Assembly (NCBI GenBank): GCA_963682055.1
Contig: OY821741.1
Span: 2,301,501 to 2,365,500, forward strand
Source: Primula veris
Lineage: Eukaryota > Streptophyta > Magnoliopsida > Ericales > Primulaceae
Length of the DNA stretch: 64,000 bases
Direction: 5' to 3'
Below the pieces are notes generated by a model that was given only the letters and a program-made list of their open reading frames with translations, did not search any database and had not been told where the DNA came from. Below are positions 21,678 to 34,286 of the stretch, in pieces. Within the stretch, counting starts at the first letter, position 1. Every line of letters starts with the position of its first letter. Made by a program: the position numbers and the translations under genes.

Positions 21678-23297
21678 CTAAGCAAGTTCAAGTACAAAAT
21701 CGGTGGCAAGGCGAGTATCGTATTTTTTTCCAAGTCTTTCAATAGGATATTAACATACTTTAGACTAGTGACTATATGGAATATAATGTGGATGAATCGT
21801 GGTATGTACAGTAAGAAAGTGGTATGGATTATGTGGATAAAGGTGGTAATCCTAGTTTCAGTATTAGTATTAATTAGCCATGCTAATTCCAAATTAGCTC
21901 GTTCTGTGGATCGAAATGATAGCCTTGTGTAGCACTTGTATTTTATAGTCACTTGCAAGTTAATACAATGAGACTATAGTATTCTTCAAAATTACTTGCT
22001 ATAATAGTGATTGAAATGATAGCCTTTTTCGAGAGTATTTTCTGGGTCGGGACTCATGACCACCACTCCACCAGATTATCTTTATGATACCTTTTTTCTT
22101 AGGGAATTTTCATGATATTTGATATAAAACATGTGCAACCACCACTGAATTGATTTTCCTCTCCCTACCTTTTCTTTATTCTTGATCCAATGGATGAGAA
22201 ATTTAGCGCAGGCTGCCTTAGTTAAAATAGGGCAGTAAAATTGCATCCCCTCAAGGCTGCTGCCAAATTTTAAACTTTATAGAAATATATTCATCAATTT
22301 AAAAAATTCAGCCTAATTTGCTAAGATTGAAAGTTGGTTTTTGGTCACGCAAATCCAGTAGTCTAACATTGAACATTTTGTAGTTGTATGATGTGTTAGG
22401 TTACATGTTGTTGTAAGATGTTAAATAATGATCATTTTTTTTCCCACAATAAGAAGTGTAAGAGTACCCATTAGATGATTAGAACTTATCATGACACTCG
22501 TTAGTTTCCTTGTCAAGTTTTTTGTTTTTTGATACAACTTGTTAAGTTTGGTGAGTGAGTTGGTAAGTGTTGCGGCTTTTCTATTCATTTTTAGTTTTTT
22601 TTTTATTTATAAAATGTCCCGTTACTTTATTTTCGGGGTTTAAATATTTTGTAACTAAACATTAGATAACTTGCTTAGAGAAAAATACATCAATGTGGTG
22701 AAAAAGTAGTCATTAACATGTGAATTTAACACGCATTTTATCGCTCAAGTGGCAAATCCTAACATGTCACTTCTATCTATATCATTGTTGAGTATTTTAA
22801 CTGAGCCCTTCCATTTTTGACTGAAACAAAACTAGCCAATATTAGTAAATATCTTATTATCCACAATTGCGGCAAAATTGGTTTATGACGCTGTATTCGG
22901 TTATTTTTTCCAGTTTAATCCATTATTAATAATATAGAACTCTTTTAGCTGGCTATTTCCAAGTGCTAAATGATAGTCAAGACTCGAGCAACGTTCTTTA
23001 TTTTTTGACAACTGATATTTTGAAGTATTAGAATTATGTAACGCATTCATCTTATGAGACTCATGCTTGCAAGCTAATTGAATTTCGCATGATTTTATCA
23101 ATTTAGTGGAGATAGGTAATACTCTGAATGATGGATGGCGAAACACTTCACAATAACCAGGTCTAAGTGCCGCTTCTTTGAAGTTACATCACTAAAAATG
23201 TGGAGGAAAAAAAAACATGAACCAATTTTCCAACTATGATCCAATTTTTAAACTTGAAAATTCATTCAACATTCTGCTGTAATCTCTAACAAACTTG
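21678..23297. other. Spacer between convergent genes, nothing recognised
   Basis: It lies between the rightward gene ending near 21677 and the leftward PEX11 gene. The ORFs here (94 codons at 21674-21958 minus, 81 codons at 22901-23146 minus) have no family features. It is likely to include 3'UTRs. Confidence 0.5.
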
Positions 23298-23720
23298 ACG
23301 GGATTTCAATCCGAGTTATCACTGTTACCACTTATTAAGCAAACCTTTTGATATTTAACAATAGTGAATTAGTAACTTGTATAATTTTAAAAAAGAAAAT
23401 CCCCACAAGGTAAAATTTTAATATATACCAACACCAATTCACATCCCACAATTAGGATGATTATTCGAAACATTTTTGGCTATAAAGCTCTTCAACTTCA
23501 GGGGCTAACGGGATTTCAGAGTTATCACTATAACTGTTACCACTTATTAAACAAACCCTTTGATATTTAACAATAGCGAAGAAATAACTCGTATAATTAA
23601 AAAAATATCCCCACAAGGTGAAATTTCAATACCAAACCCATTCCACATCCCACAATTAGGATGGTTATTCGAAACCAGGTTGAACCATTTTTAGCTATAA
23701 AGCTCTTCTACTTCAAGGGG
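23298..23720. repeat. Tandem duplication (about 210 bp) of the PEX11 3' end and 3'UTR
   Basis: Two diverged direct repeats with a period of 210 bp start at ACGGGATTTCA (23298 and 23508). Both contain CCACAATTAGGATG and end in GCTATAAAGCTCTTC(A/T)ACTTCA. The right-hand repeat contains the PEX11 stop codon region (23713-23715); the left-hand repeat lies wholly in what should be 3'UTR or beyond. Confidence 0.85.
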
Positions 23721-26700
23721 TCTTTGCTTTCGGCGGTGAAGGAAGTAACTGCATATGAATGTAGCAAAATGAATCAATTAACATAAATGAAACAAAAAAT
23801 AATTTACTGATTAAGAGTTTTTCTCGCCAACCCACAAAAGCTCCCCCACTCCCAAAGTGAAACTCAAACCATTAAGATGAAGTTAAAAAAGGAATCGAAT
23901 TGTATGTGTTAGTTATACCTGGTAACAGGATATGAGAGAGGTGACAAATCCGAGACCACCTGTGACACGGGGAGTGACTTTCTTAGGTGCCAATTGAAGC
24001 AGCCCAATTGCAACCACTATGTCCAAACCCGACTTAATCAACGCCAAAGACCTATTGTTCGACTTTTGGAGCTTAACACGGTACACCTCGTTCTAAAGCA
24101 CCAAACGTAAATAAGTAAGAAAAACAAAACAAAACTAAACTTGCATCAGTTGTTAGGGAAGTGCCAAGATGATAACATTACCTCGCACTTTTCATTTGCC
24201 TTGAAATCCTTCTCTAATTTCTTCATTGATGCAGACAGCCTTGCAAGCTCCGCAGCCTGAATAAATATCCAACAAATTGTTGGTGATTTTAGTATCATCA
24301 ATGTATTTTAGTAGTAATGTGATTTATTATAGGCCGATGCAATAATGCGTTAAACTCGGAAACGAGTTAGGGAAGTGCGGAGTGCACGCTCGTCGAGCCA
24401 ACGTATAATTGAATATGAATAATTGAAACGGGATTCCAAGGGGCAGAGCCCCTGGCGGGGTCCAAGGGGCAGCGCCCCTGGCGGGGTCCAAGGGGCGAGA
24501 GCCCCTGGCTGGGGTCCCGCTGTCTTTTGAACAGTTTCTCTTTTATACCTAGACCAAAGGACTCTATACCTAATTCAGATGAATCTCTAAGGGATGATCA
24601 TTCAATTGATGTGCCAAGTGAGACACTTGAACCCCGTAGGAGCAAAAGAGCTAGAAAATCTAGATCTTATGGATCTGATTTTCAACTATATTTAGTTGAG
24701 GGATCAAGAGATCAGATTGGTACTCAATACTATTATTGTTATAGTATAGAGGAGGATCCAAGAACGTATGATGAAGCTGTGAAATCTCGAGATTCTGTTT
24801 TTTGGAAAGAAGCAATTGATGAAGAGATTGGTTCTATCATGGAAAATAATACTTGGGTATTATCTGATTTACCACCAGGTTGCAAACCATTGGGTTGCAA
24901 ATGGATCTTAAAAAAGAAGATGAAAGTCGATGGTACAATTGACAAGTTTAAAGCTAGATTAGTTATCCAAGGCTTCAGACAAAATGAAGGGATTGGTTAT
25001 TTCGATACCTATGCTCCAGTTGCCCGTATCACTACTATTAGATTGTTGATTGCCTTGGCGGCTATTCATAATCTAGTGATTCATCAAATGGATGTCAAAA
25101 CAGCATTTCTGAATGGTGATTTGGAAGAAGAAGTGTATATGAAGCAACCTGAAGGATTTGTAATGCCTGGTAATGACCATAAAGTGTGTAAGCTAGTTAA
25201 GTCGCTGTATGGGCTGAAACAAGCTCCGAAGCAGTGGCATCAAAAGTTTGATGAAGTTGTTTTGTCTAATGGTTTCATTCTAAACCAAGCAGACAAATGT
25301 GTATATAGCAAATTTAATACATCCGGTAAAGGAGTTTTCATTTGTCTATATGTTGATGACATGTTGATCTTTGGCACCGACCAAAATCAAGTTGATAAAA
25401 CGAAGAATTTCTTGTCATCAAAGTTCTCCATGAAAGATATGGGAGAAGCGGACGTTATTCTTGGTATTAAGATTAAACGGGAGAATAAGGGGATTGTAAT
25501 TACGCAATCTCATTACATTGAGAAAATACTCAAGAAGTTCAATTATGAAAGTTGTTCTCCAGTAAGTACTCCCATGGATCCGGGAGAAAAGCTTATGCCA
25601 AATATAGGTAAACCTGTGGATCAACTTGAATACTCAAGAGCTATAGGCTCTTTGATGTATGCTATGATTAGCACTAGACCGGATATTGCTTATGCGGTTG
25701 GAAAATTGAGCAGATTTACTAGTAATCCTAGTAGACATCATTGGCATGCGATAACTAGGGTATTCAAGTACTTGAAGGGTACTATGAATTATGGATTGGC
25801 ATATATGGGATTTCCTTTGGTGTTAGAGGGTTATTCGGATGCTAGTTGGATAAATAATGCTGAAGACTCATCCTCTACAAGTGGATGGGTGTTCTTGCTT
25901 GGGGGAGGTGCCATCTCATGGGCTTCCAAGAAGCAAACATGTATAACTGGTTCCACAATGGAATCTGAGTTTGTAGCATTAGCAGCTGCTGGTAAAGAAG
26001 CGGAATGGCTCAGGAACTTGGTGTATGAGATTCCGATATGGCCTAAACCGATATCACCAATTTCTATCCGTTGTGATAGTACTGCCACACTGGCTAAAGC
26101 TTATAGTCAAATATACAATGGAAAGTCTAGACATTTGGGTGTTAGACATAGTATGATTAGGGAATTAATCATGAATGGGGTGATATCTATTGATTTTGTT
26201 CGGTCGTAACAAAACTTAGCTGACCACTTGACGAAGGGGTTAGCTAGAGACTTAGTGAATAAGTCGGTAATTGGGATGGGATTAAAGTCCATTTAAATCT
26301 ATTAGCTGTGGTATACCCAATTCCCTTCGAATACAACGTTAGAAGCAGAATTCAATGTGGAAAGATCATAGTTAGAGATTGGAGCAATTGTGTTTATCTT
26401 CCCAAGGTATGTGCTCAGACCTGCAAGTGATGGCTAGGTTGAAGTATATCTTCTTAATGGTTCTTTTGAAAAATTGCAAATGCAGGTGCAAGATTAAAAG
26501 GATCACCTATGTGAGCATGAAGTTTTGCCGCTTCAAGAAGCTTGGACTTGGCTTCCTATATGCTTATTAATGGATAAGGACACATGGCTTGTAAAGTGTC
26601 AAGTATGAATAGTAGAGTATTGTAAGAAACATATGTGTACTATATCTTCAGATATTCAAATGGATTGACGGGTTCAATCGTTATGACACCCAGATTTTCG

Positions 26701-29030
26701 AGTATTTGGAATGTGTATTTGTACTAAGATGAAAATTCAATCGTAAGACATTTTCATCTATGCATTTGTTTGATTGTTATACCTGTGTGTTATACCCTTG
26801 TATATATTATTGTATATACTGAGTAAATCAAGGATTACACTAAAATGGGGGGGATTTGTTGGTGATTTTAGTATCATCAATGTATTTTAGTAGTAATGTG
26901 ATTTATTATAGGCCGATGCAATAATGCGTTAAACTCGGAAACGAGTTGGGGAAGTGCGGAGTGCACGCTCGTCGAGCCAACGTATAATTGAATATGAATA
27001 ATTTTGAATAGTTGGACCCTTTCCCAACAGTTGCTTCCTTTCCGGAACAGTTGCTTTCTTTCCGAAATTTTTTGAATAGTTGGACCCTTTCCCAACAGTT
27101 GCTTCCTTTCCGGAACAGTTGCTTCCTTTCCGGAACAGTTGCTTCCTTTCCGGAACAGTTGCTTTCTTTCAGTTTCGGTTATTGATCTCCTATATAAGAA
27201 GTCATTTGGCCTCGGTTTTGGTGACAGAAACATATAAGAAAATTCTCTCTACATTCCTAATCTATTCTCCTTGCCAGAAACAGATTGTTCTTCAAGAATT
27301 ATCCCCACAAAGATTTCGTGAACCCAGACAATAATAGGGTCGAAATACTTTGTTCGGAAAGTGTACGAACACGATTCTTCGAAGTTATCCAGGATTATCA
27401 TACCCTAAATATCTAACCCAAATCGTATTAAAAACTTTCAACATTCAAGTAATAACGTAAAAACAAGACATATTTATAGTTTACAACTTCTTGGATTGCT
27501 GGATGGTAATACAAAGACAAAGGGTGTCCTTTGCAGGATTGCTATGAATACCATATGGATAGTGTATACCAACAAATTATTCTACTCATCTACTATCTAG
27601 TCTAACCTCCATGTAAGATCTTTGATTTTGTGGTTTAGTAGGTGTTTTGAGCTCTTTAAGAACGTGAAAAACGGTGTTTTGAACGTGATTACGTATAATA
27701 GATATAAACGTAAAATGGATATGACACCTGAACTTAGCTAAAAAAAATATGGCACCTACAATTGTAATATCGTTGGTATCTGTATAGTTACTACAGTTCA
27801 AACAAACAAAAACTATGTTGGAGCTAAAAAAAATTGATCTGGATTCTGATTCAGCTTGAAAGGGAGTAAAGTAAACATCAAAATAATGGAGAAAATTACT
27901 GAGGCAAACCTCTGTTAGAGTTGTACAGACTGATGAACTCATCCAACAGTATAAAGATATCCTGCCGATCAGATCTGCATTCTCTTTGTCCTGGTATAGA
28001 GTACAAAAATTTCATGTGTTAGTAGATAGTACTAGTATTTAAAATCCCAGAGCAAACTGTGAATGTGTAAAAAAAAGTTCACTTAATTAAATACCTTGTA
28101 GATTCCTGACCTTCCAAGCCAGACGATTTGATCAAGAAACAGAAAAGTTGACAACAGTGCATTTTTAGTCTGATAACAATAAAATTGGTCAGTTACAAGA
28201 GTAAAAATATTGAGAGGAGAAGAACTGTTTTAGGCATTCAGCTGTATACCTTTCCCAGCAAAATAAGGGGAAGAGGGGTTCCTGGAGCTACTGGACTAAT
28301 TAGCCCATGGAGATCATTGACAAACTGCATAAAGTGATAAACAAAAATAAAGGTTTAGTAGTGCAGAAAGATGATGTAAAAATAAGATAGGCGTCAATAT
28401 TCTTGAAAAAGATCTACTAAATAAGGAAGGTACTTATAGATTACAGGTCATCCCGGAAAAAAAAAGTCTGATGTAAGCTAAACTCTGATATTTCGCCTCA
28501 CCTATAGTCTAGCTCGATAAAGGCTTGTCAAGTAGATACAATAATCGGCTATAAGTTAGAATAACCACCGAGATCTTGTTAAAAGGGAGCTAAGCCCTTG
28601 ATTGGTTACAACTTTTAACTTCAGACTTTTGGCATTTTTGCTGAAAAGTGGGACTGCATTTGGTTAATCAGCAACAAAGCTGACCCTTTTTGGGTTTTTT
28701 TACCACGAAAGAGATTGAAGCTTTACGCTGAATGAACCTAGCTACCTAAAAAAACTCCATCTTGTAGGTAAACCTTTATATTTTACCTGCTAATTTATAT
28801 GTAAGCAAACTGCGACAATTGAACTTTTAAAACCCGACCTTGAAGAGAAGAAAAACTTTCCGTGCCAAGCTAGTATTTTTGTCAACAACTTGAGCGGTGC
28901 CAGGCTCTCCATTGCTTATGAATTTCGAACCATATTGTATTGCCCTGCGTATCTTGTCCCTAGCTTCAGCCTTATTTAGATACAGCACAACGAGGGCAAG
29001 TTCTGTTCTGGCCACATCTAGTGTAGTCAT
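23713..29030 (-). CDS. PEX11: Peroxisomal membrane protein 11 (PEX11c/d/e class), complete copy B
   Basis: Seven exons, in coding order: 28839-29030, 28250-28324, 28095-28169, 27910-27990, 24182-24256, 23919-24092, 23713-23748. Every intron is GT-AG and every joint is phase 0. The total is 235 codons plus stop, the usual length of the plant PEX11c-e group. Family signatures are clear: [70 protein letters not shown] and the tail [11 protein letters not shown]. The hydrophobic stretch around [10 protein letters not shown] is a likely membrane segment. PEX11 proteins sit in the peroxisome membrane and promote its elongation before division. Intron 4 (about 3.65 kb) carries a copia element on the opposite strand. 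The gene crosses the arbitrary unit joint. This is the only copy in the window that is both complete and free of visible lesions. Confidence 0.95.
24278..24429 (+). repeat. Partial 5' LTR of the copia element
   Basis: Identical to the first 152 bases of the 3' LTR at 26857 apart from one change (GAGTTAGGG versus GAGTTGGGG). It then passes into GAAACGGGATTCC and the GC-rich block instead of the 3' LTR continuation. Confidence 0.9.
24431..24520 (+). repeat. GC-rich 26-bp tandem repeat, three units
   Basis: Units of CCAAGGGGCAGAGCCCCTGG plus CGGGGT, three in this copy and four at the same place in unit copy 2. Each unit can form a small hairpin (GGGGC...GCCCC). The same repeat, antisense, lies inside the Mutator-like element at 5376-5665, where an LTR context shows it belongs to this LTR family. 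Confidence 0.9.
24527..26209 (+). CDS. Copia pol fragment: reverse transcriptase and RNase H (copy 1)
   Basis: A 560-codon ORF starting within the linker after integrase. The reverse transcriptase runs from about residue 105 to 350 with the catalytic YVDDM motif near residue 275. The RNase H domain follows, with the SDASW and ESEF motifs and the C-terminal [10 protein letters not shown] region. The normal start, gag, protease and integrase are absent; the ATG used is just the first in frame. A TAA at 26207-26209 stops translation inside the conserved RNase H tail, which continues in frame to 26296, so it is a premature stop shared by both unit copies. Relative to copy 2 it has two replacements in conserved RT positions (F to L in the KWI.KKK region; K to N in the GFRQ.EG region). 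Non-functional element. Confidence 0.9.
   Translation: MNSFSFIPRPKDSIPNSDESLRDDHSIDVPSETLEPRRSKRARKSRSYGSDFQLYLVEGSRDQIGTQYYYCYSIEEDPRTYDEAVKSRDSVFWKEAIDEEIGSIMENNTWVLSDLPPGCKPLGCKWILKKKMKVDGTIDKFKARLVIQGFRQNEGIGYFDTYAPVARITTIRLLIALAAIHNLVIHQMDVKTAFLNGDLEEEVYMKQPEGFVMPGNDHKVCKLVKSLYGLKQAPKQWHQKFDEVVLSNGFILNQADKCVYSKFNTSGKGVFICLYVDDMLIFGTDQNQVDKTKNFLSSKFSMKDMGEADVILGIKIKRENKGIVITQSHYIEKILKKFNYESCSPVSTPMDPGEKLMPNIGKPVDQLEYSRAIGSLMYAMISTRPDIAYAVGKLSRFTSNPSRHHWHAITRVFKYLKGTMNYGLAYMGFPLVLEGYSDASWINNAEDSSSTSGWVFLLGGGAISWASKKQTCITGSTMESEFVALAAAGKEAEWLRNLVYEIPIWPKPISPISIRCDSTATLAKAYSQIYNGKSRHLGVRHSMIRELIMNGVISIDFVRS
26857..27571 (+). repeat. 3' LTR of the copia element
   Basis: It starts TGTTGGTG right after a polypurine tract and ends around TATACCA (27571) or CCAACA (27574). 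Inside are repeats of GGAACAGTTGCTTCCTTTCC and of GAATAGTTGGACCCTTTCCC. A TATA-like CTATATAAG near 27190 and downstream transcript-like sequence match LTR organisation. Its minisatellite is about 40 bp longer here than in unit copy 2. Confidence 0.85.
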
Positions 29031-30516
29031 AATTAATCCTTAAAAGTACCTGTGATGTTAATTTCAAGTTTAGCTATAAATTTTAAAAAGATAGATTTGA
29101 CTAGAAGAACACAAACTATGGCATCATTAGCTTGCATTTTATAAGCTTAGACTTTTTGCCTGTTCACTTTAACTTTGACTGTATTTGATTGACCAACCTA
29201 TAAGCTGAGTTCTTTTTTATCTGTAACCTGTATAAAGCTTAATCTTTAGGCTAAAGGAAAGTCCAGCTTATCGCTTACAAATTGCAACCAAACAAGCATT
29301 GTGATTCCAAAGAAGAAATACTTGATGGATGGAAAATGAAAAAATATAAGAGTAACAGATTACAGAAAGTTCAGTCCCGACAACTCAAACTTAATAATAG
29401 CTGAACAAAGTCTAGAGATGTGTTTTTCACAATAATGTGTTTTACTAACTGATGAAAAATCAGCGTCTTGCCCATAAACTATATGAACATTACAGAAGAA
29501 AATAAGCACCGATATCCCTTTCCCCAATATAAATTTATTTGTTTCTGACTTGGCGTTAGCTAGATCGATTTGTTTCTTACATAATAGGTTGGAATATGTT
29601 CTGGATCTTCCTTACTACATAGATAACATTACAGACTAAAAGATTCCTGCGGTGATTTTATTTTTTCTTCTCTTTTATTTTGTGTCAGTATCTATAGTTT
29701 TTAGTAACACACTCTCAACAAACCCCATGAGGAGAAATCACAGGTAAATAACTGAACGTACAAAGGGGTTAATTAGTGGTTTGAAAAACATCAGCATCAG
29801 CTATAAAATGGAGGCTCAAACATTTTAACAATTCCCTCAAAAATAAGTCGAATAAAGGTGCAACAAGCCAACTAATATCACCATGTTAGGCTCTACATTT
29901 AAAAAAAATTATGAACCATGGACATCTTCAACAACATTTCTTACCAACCCATAATACCACAATATAAGCACATGTTCTAAATAATATAGTTTGATCCACA
30001 ATGGACACTAACAGAGACCTTTAGGGAGGGTGTAATAAAGGCCTGTTTGGTAGCACACAAATGGTTGAGGTAACTAACAGAGAAGCTCAACTAAAAGCAC
30101 AAAACGTTAAGAGCAATAAACAAAAATTGACTTTTATGGGTTGACTATTTAAATTATGATTATATAATGTTATAATTAGTGTTGTTGATGTAGCTATGGT
30201 ATTTTTAATATTTTATTACTGACATTGTCAGTTGTCGCATTTGCTAAAAGAATAAAAAATAATCTATTAAATATTTGGTTGCTTAATTAGGTACTCCTGC
30301 TGAATATTTGAGAACATGAAAACAATTTATCAATAAGTTGAAAGTTTTCGCGACCGATGACAAATAAACTTTGCTTATTTATTGAAATCCTGCGCCAAAT
30401 AAAACTAAATAGATATTTCAAAGTTTCCAACATTATATTATTTGTACCACTTGGTCATTTTTTTGACGGTAATTTAAACTACGTACATTTCATTTAAACT
30501 GGAGTAATTTTAATAT
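29031..30516. other. Non-coding: upstream region of PEX11 copy B
   Basis: Same sequence as 509-1994. It holds the promoter side of the complete PEX11 copy B, whose ATG is at 29030. No ORF is supported. Confidence 0.5.
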
Positions 30517-31522
30517 GGGGGAATTCTCTATAAGTAACTTATAACAAGTTATATTACTCATAGATATCTTCATAAGTTCACATTTCTCATAGGTATCTCT
30601 TTTTAATTATTTAGTTTATTTACTAAAGAGTATTACAAACCAAAATATAATAGACATATTTTATCTTTCTACAAACCCAAAAAAATAGTTTTAAATTACA
30701 ACAAAATAAAAAAAAAACACAAAAAAATTATAAAAAATATAAAAAATCACAAAAAATGAAAAAAATCACAAAAAATCACAAAAAATCATAAACAATTATA
30801 AAAAATCATAAAAAATTATAAAAAAAATAAAAAGAACTATAAAAAATGAAAAATTCATAAAAAAATCACAAACTTTTTAACAAATTACAAAAAAAAATAT
30901 AATTTTTTTTGTCAATATAACACTTTTTATACCGAAAAATCTGTTTTATCATAAAAAACACTTTTTCCATCAAAAAGTGATTTTTTTAATACAAAAAGTG
31001 GTTTTTACATGAAAATGTGCTTTTTTTTTTAATCTAAATGAGCTGAAAGTGCATCTAGTTCAGTCGAAAGTACGTATAGTTTAGTCAAAAGTGTATATAG
31101 TTCAATAAAAATGCATATAGTTCAGTCGAAAGTGCATATAGTTAGTCAAAAGTGCATAAAATTGAGTCGAAATTGCATTCAATTGAGCTAAAAATACATC
31201 TAGTTCCGTTGAAAGTGCATACAATTCAGTCGAAAGTAAATATAATTTTTTTTGATTTTTTTCATTTTATATAATTTTTTATTATTTTTTATAATTTTTT
31301 ATGATTTTTTTTTTATTTTTTTATAATTTTTTGTGATTTTTATAATTTTTTATGATTTTTTTCATTTATGAGGGAGAGAGAGAGATATTTTCTGTTTTTT
31401 TATGAAATTAGATTTTTTTTTAATTTATATAGTATGAAAAAGTGGTACCTAAGTGAAATGCAAATTATAATAGGTATCTAGTGGGAATTAAAGTTCAAAG
31501 TGGTACATATGAGGTATTAATT
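30517..31522. repeat. Foldback element with A-rich and T-rich arms (unit copy 2)
   Basis: Copy of 1995-3000, one base shorter in the T-rich arm. Ends are approximate. Confidence 0.5.
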
Positions 31523-32103
31523 CTTTTAATATCGATAGGCAATTTCGCGGGTTTTAACCTGACCCGACCCGAGGACGAAGTTGTACTTTTACCCATTTGA
31601 TCCGACCCGACCCGACCCATTTGACCCGTTTTTAAAAAAATATATTTAAAAAAAAAATCTCATAAATGTCAAAGATTTGAAATAAAATTTGTTAGTTAGA
31701 TTAAAAAATCATTTGATTTAGAAGTATAATATAAAAATAATATAAAATAGAGAGTTTAATATATATGAGAGAGAAGAGAGAGGGTGTGTTAAGTTGCATT
31801 TTTTTTAATTTGCACTTTTACCCATTTAAATCCGACCCGACCCGAATATAATTGCACTTTTACCTGGCCCGCGACGGGTCGGGTCGGGTCGAAACCCACG
31901 AAATTGCCATCCCTAGTCATACTCCATCAAACTTGAAAATATTGTCCTAAAAGCCAGATTTTGAAAATTCCGAGTTATCAAATCAAAATTTCAAAACCGT
32001 CAAATGTGCACTCTCAAACAAATTTGTGAAGATGGAGCGGCGCTAGTTCTTCAAAATTTATGTCATCGAGTCTACTCAATATAGAAAACATGCATATGTA
32101 ACC
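30970..32103 (+). repeat. Intra-unit segmental duplication, member 1 (unit copy 2)
   Basis: Copy of 2448-3581; its partner in this unit is 42812-43883. Confidence 0.9.
31538..31908. mobile_element. CCCGACCC-rich hAT-like MITE (unit copy 2)
   Basis: Copy of 3017-3386, with the same GGCAATTTCG termini. Confidence 0.6.
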
Positions 32104-32376
32104 CGGCCCATATATTTACTTTGACATTTGAAGGCAAATATATTGTGACATTTTACTTCTTACAGCACTTTCAAATATGGTTTTTTATAAGTCGCCCTAG
32201 TTGATTATAATCACTTGCTTATAAACAACAGAGCTTGATTCATACTAAAATATAAAACATAAAAAGCTTGTTTTACTGCTTTTTACGCCGTTAAAACTTG
32301 TACTTTTAGCATAGCTTTTGTAAACGCTTTATGTCAAATTTTAGCTAATAAAAACACTGATAGTCTATTACATTGT

Positions 32377-33480
32377 CAAAAATTACATTAGATTGTCAAA
32401 AAACTTGAATTATATTATTAAAAAATTTGTATTAGATTGTCAAAAAAATTGTATTAGATTATTATAGAAATTGAATTAGATTGTCTATTACATTGTCAAA
32501 AATTGCATTAGATTGTAAAAAATAAAATTATATTAGATTGTCAAAAACTTGTATTAGTTTGTAAAAAAAATTGTCAATTATTTTGTATTATAGTGTCAAA
32601 AATGTTGTTTAGATTGTCAAAAAAAACGTATTAGATTGTCAAATTTTTTGTATTAAATTGCCAAAAAAAACGAATTATATTGTTCAAAATTTTGTATTAG
32701 ATTGTAAAAAAAATTGTATTAGATTGTCAAAAAAAATATATTAGATTGTCGAAAATTTGTATTAGATTGTCAAAAAAAATCATTAGATTGTTAAAAAAAA
32801 TTATATTAAATTATCAAAAAAAGGTTATTAGATTGTCAAAAAATTGTATTACATTGTTACAAAAATTGTATTATATTTTCTATTTATTGTCAAAAATTTG
32901 TATTAGATTGTCGAGAATTTGCATTATATTTTCAAAAAACTTGTATTAGATTGTCAAAATTTTTATATACAATTGTCTATTAGATTGTCAAATAAATTAT
33001 ATTAGATTTTCAAAAAAAATTATATTAGATTGTAAAAAAATGTATTACATTGTCAAAAAATGTGTATTATATTCTCACAAAAATTGCATTAGATTGTCAA
33101 CAAAAATTTGTATTAGATTGTAAAAAAAAATTCGAAAATTTTAATTTTTTTTCGAAATTTTATAATTTTTCAGGATTTTTTTTTTCCTGGAATTTTATAT
33201 TTTCTTTAGTATTTTATATTTTTCCGGAATTTTTATAAATTTTGGAAGAGATTGTTAAAATTATTTTATTTTTTTTGGATTTTTTTTTTAGTTTTTTGGA
33301 TTTTTTTTTCAATTTTTCATTTTTCATTTTTTTTTACAAATTTATAATTTTATAAATTTTCTGGATTTTATTTTATTTTTTTTACAATTTTTTTTTTAGT
33401 TTTTTTTTTATGGATTTTATTTTAATGTTTTCAAATTTTTTTACATTTTTTTTATTTGGACAAAATGTGTTGGATTTATA
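32377..33480. repeat. ATTAGATTGTC minisatellite and T-rich tract (unit copy 2)
   Basis: Copy of 3855-4960 with the same unit order. Confidence 0.85.
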
Positions 33481-33621
33481 TATATATTGACAAGGACACT
33501 AATTTGCAATAAATATTTTAAAAATAGTAACAAATATTAAATTAATAGTTTTAAAAGTTAACAATCAAAAATTGACTGTGTTGGGCCAATGTATTTTAAA
33601 GGTGGTCATAGTTTAAAATAA

Positions 33622-33729
33622 GAGGTTGGATTTTTATACTACACTTTTTCTGAAAAAACGCACAAACCGTACATTTAATTTACGGTTTACAGAAATTACA
33701 TGCAAACCGTACATTAAATGTACGGTTTG

Positions 33730-33762
<33 letters not shown>

Positions 33763-34286
33763 GTAATTTCAATTTGTAAAATAGGAAAAATATATAAAAT
33801 ATGCAAATCTATAATTCACTTAGCTATATATAATTGTTTGTTGTTTGTTTATATTAATTATAGAAATTATAATAATTGTTGATATTTGTCCCATTTTTTG
33901 CAACTGTTCGGAAAGGAAGCAACTGTTCGGAAATGAAACAAGCAACTGTTCGGAAACGAAGCAAGCAACTGTTCGGAAAGGAAGGAAGCAACTGTTCGGA
34001 AAGGAAGCAACTGTTCGGAAAAATTTTCGCTCGGGGCGCTGCCCCGCACCCCGCCCGCTGTCCTGGCAGCGGGACCCCAGCCAGGGGCTCTCGCCCCTAG
34101 GACCCCGCCAGGGGCTCTGCCCCTTGGAACCCCGTTTCAATTATTCATATTCAATTATACGTTTGCATGTAATTTCTGTAAACCGTAAATTAAATGTACG
34201 GTTTGCATGTAATTTCTGTAAACCGTAAATTAAATGTACGGTTTGTGCGTTTTTTCAGAAAAAGTGTAGTATAAAAATACAATCTC
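33622..34286. mobile_element. Mutator-like foldback element (unit copy 2)
   Basis: Copy of 5100-5789 with both TIRs and both TTAAAATAA target duplications intact. The net shortening is 25 bp: one GC-rich repeat unit fewer and one T more. Confidence 0.75.
33898..34162 (-). repeat. Antisense copia LTR fragment (unit copy 2)
   Basis: Copy of 5376-5665 with two instead of three GC-rich units. Confidence 0.8.

Larger units (their letters stand above)
24278..27571 (+). mobile_element. 5'-deleted Ty1/copia retrotransposon in PEX11 intron 4 (copy 1)
   Basis: A partial 5' LTR (24278 to about 24429), a GC-rich repeat block, a pol fragment with RT and RNase H, a polypurine tract (ATGGGGGGGA, 26845-26854) and a complete-looking 3' LTR (from 26857) are present. 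Both LTRs start TGTTGGTGATTTTAG. Over the shared 152 bp they differ at one base in this copy. A 9-bp direct repeat CCAACAAAT ends at 24277 and at 27577, consistent with a target duplication of 5-6 bp. Gag, protease, integrase and the primer-binding region are gone, so the element cannot move on its own. It predates the array, since both units carry it at the same place. Confidence 0.9.
1..28522 (+). repeat. Tandem array, unit copy 1 (28.5 kb)
   Basis: The sequence starting at base 1 recurs in the same orientation at 28523 and again at 56995. Landmarks such as PEX11 exon 1, the F-box gene, the copia pol ORF and all MITEs recur at offsets of 28472 to 28522. The offset changes only at microsatellites, minisatellites and GC-rich 26-bp repeats. 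The joint is arbitrary because the window begins inside the array; PEX11 genes run across it. Genuine tandem duplication or an assembly duplication are both possible. Copy-specific substitutions argue against simple duplication of one stretch of reads. Confidence 0.97.

Noticed and set aside
24739..26292. Minus-strand ORFs opposite the copia pol
   Set aside because: Shadow frames of the reverse transcriptase and RNase H coding sequence.
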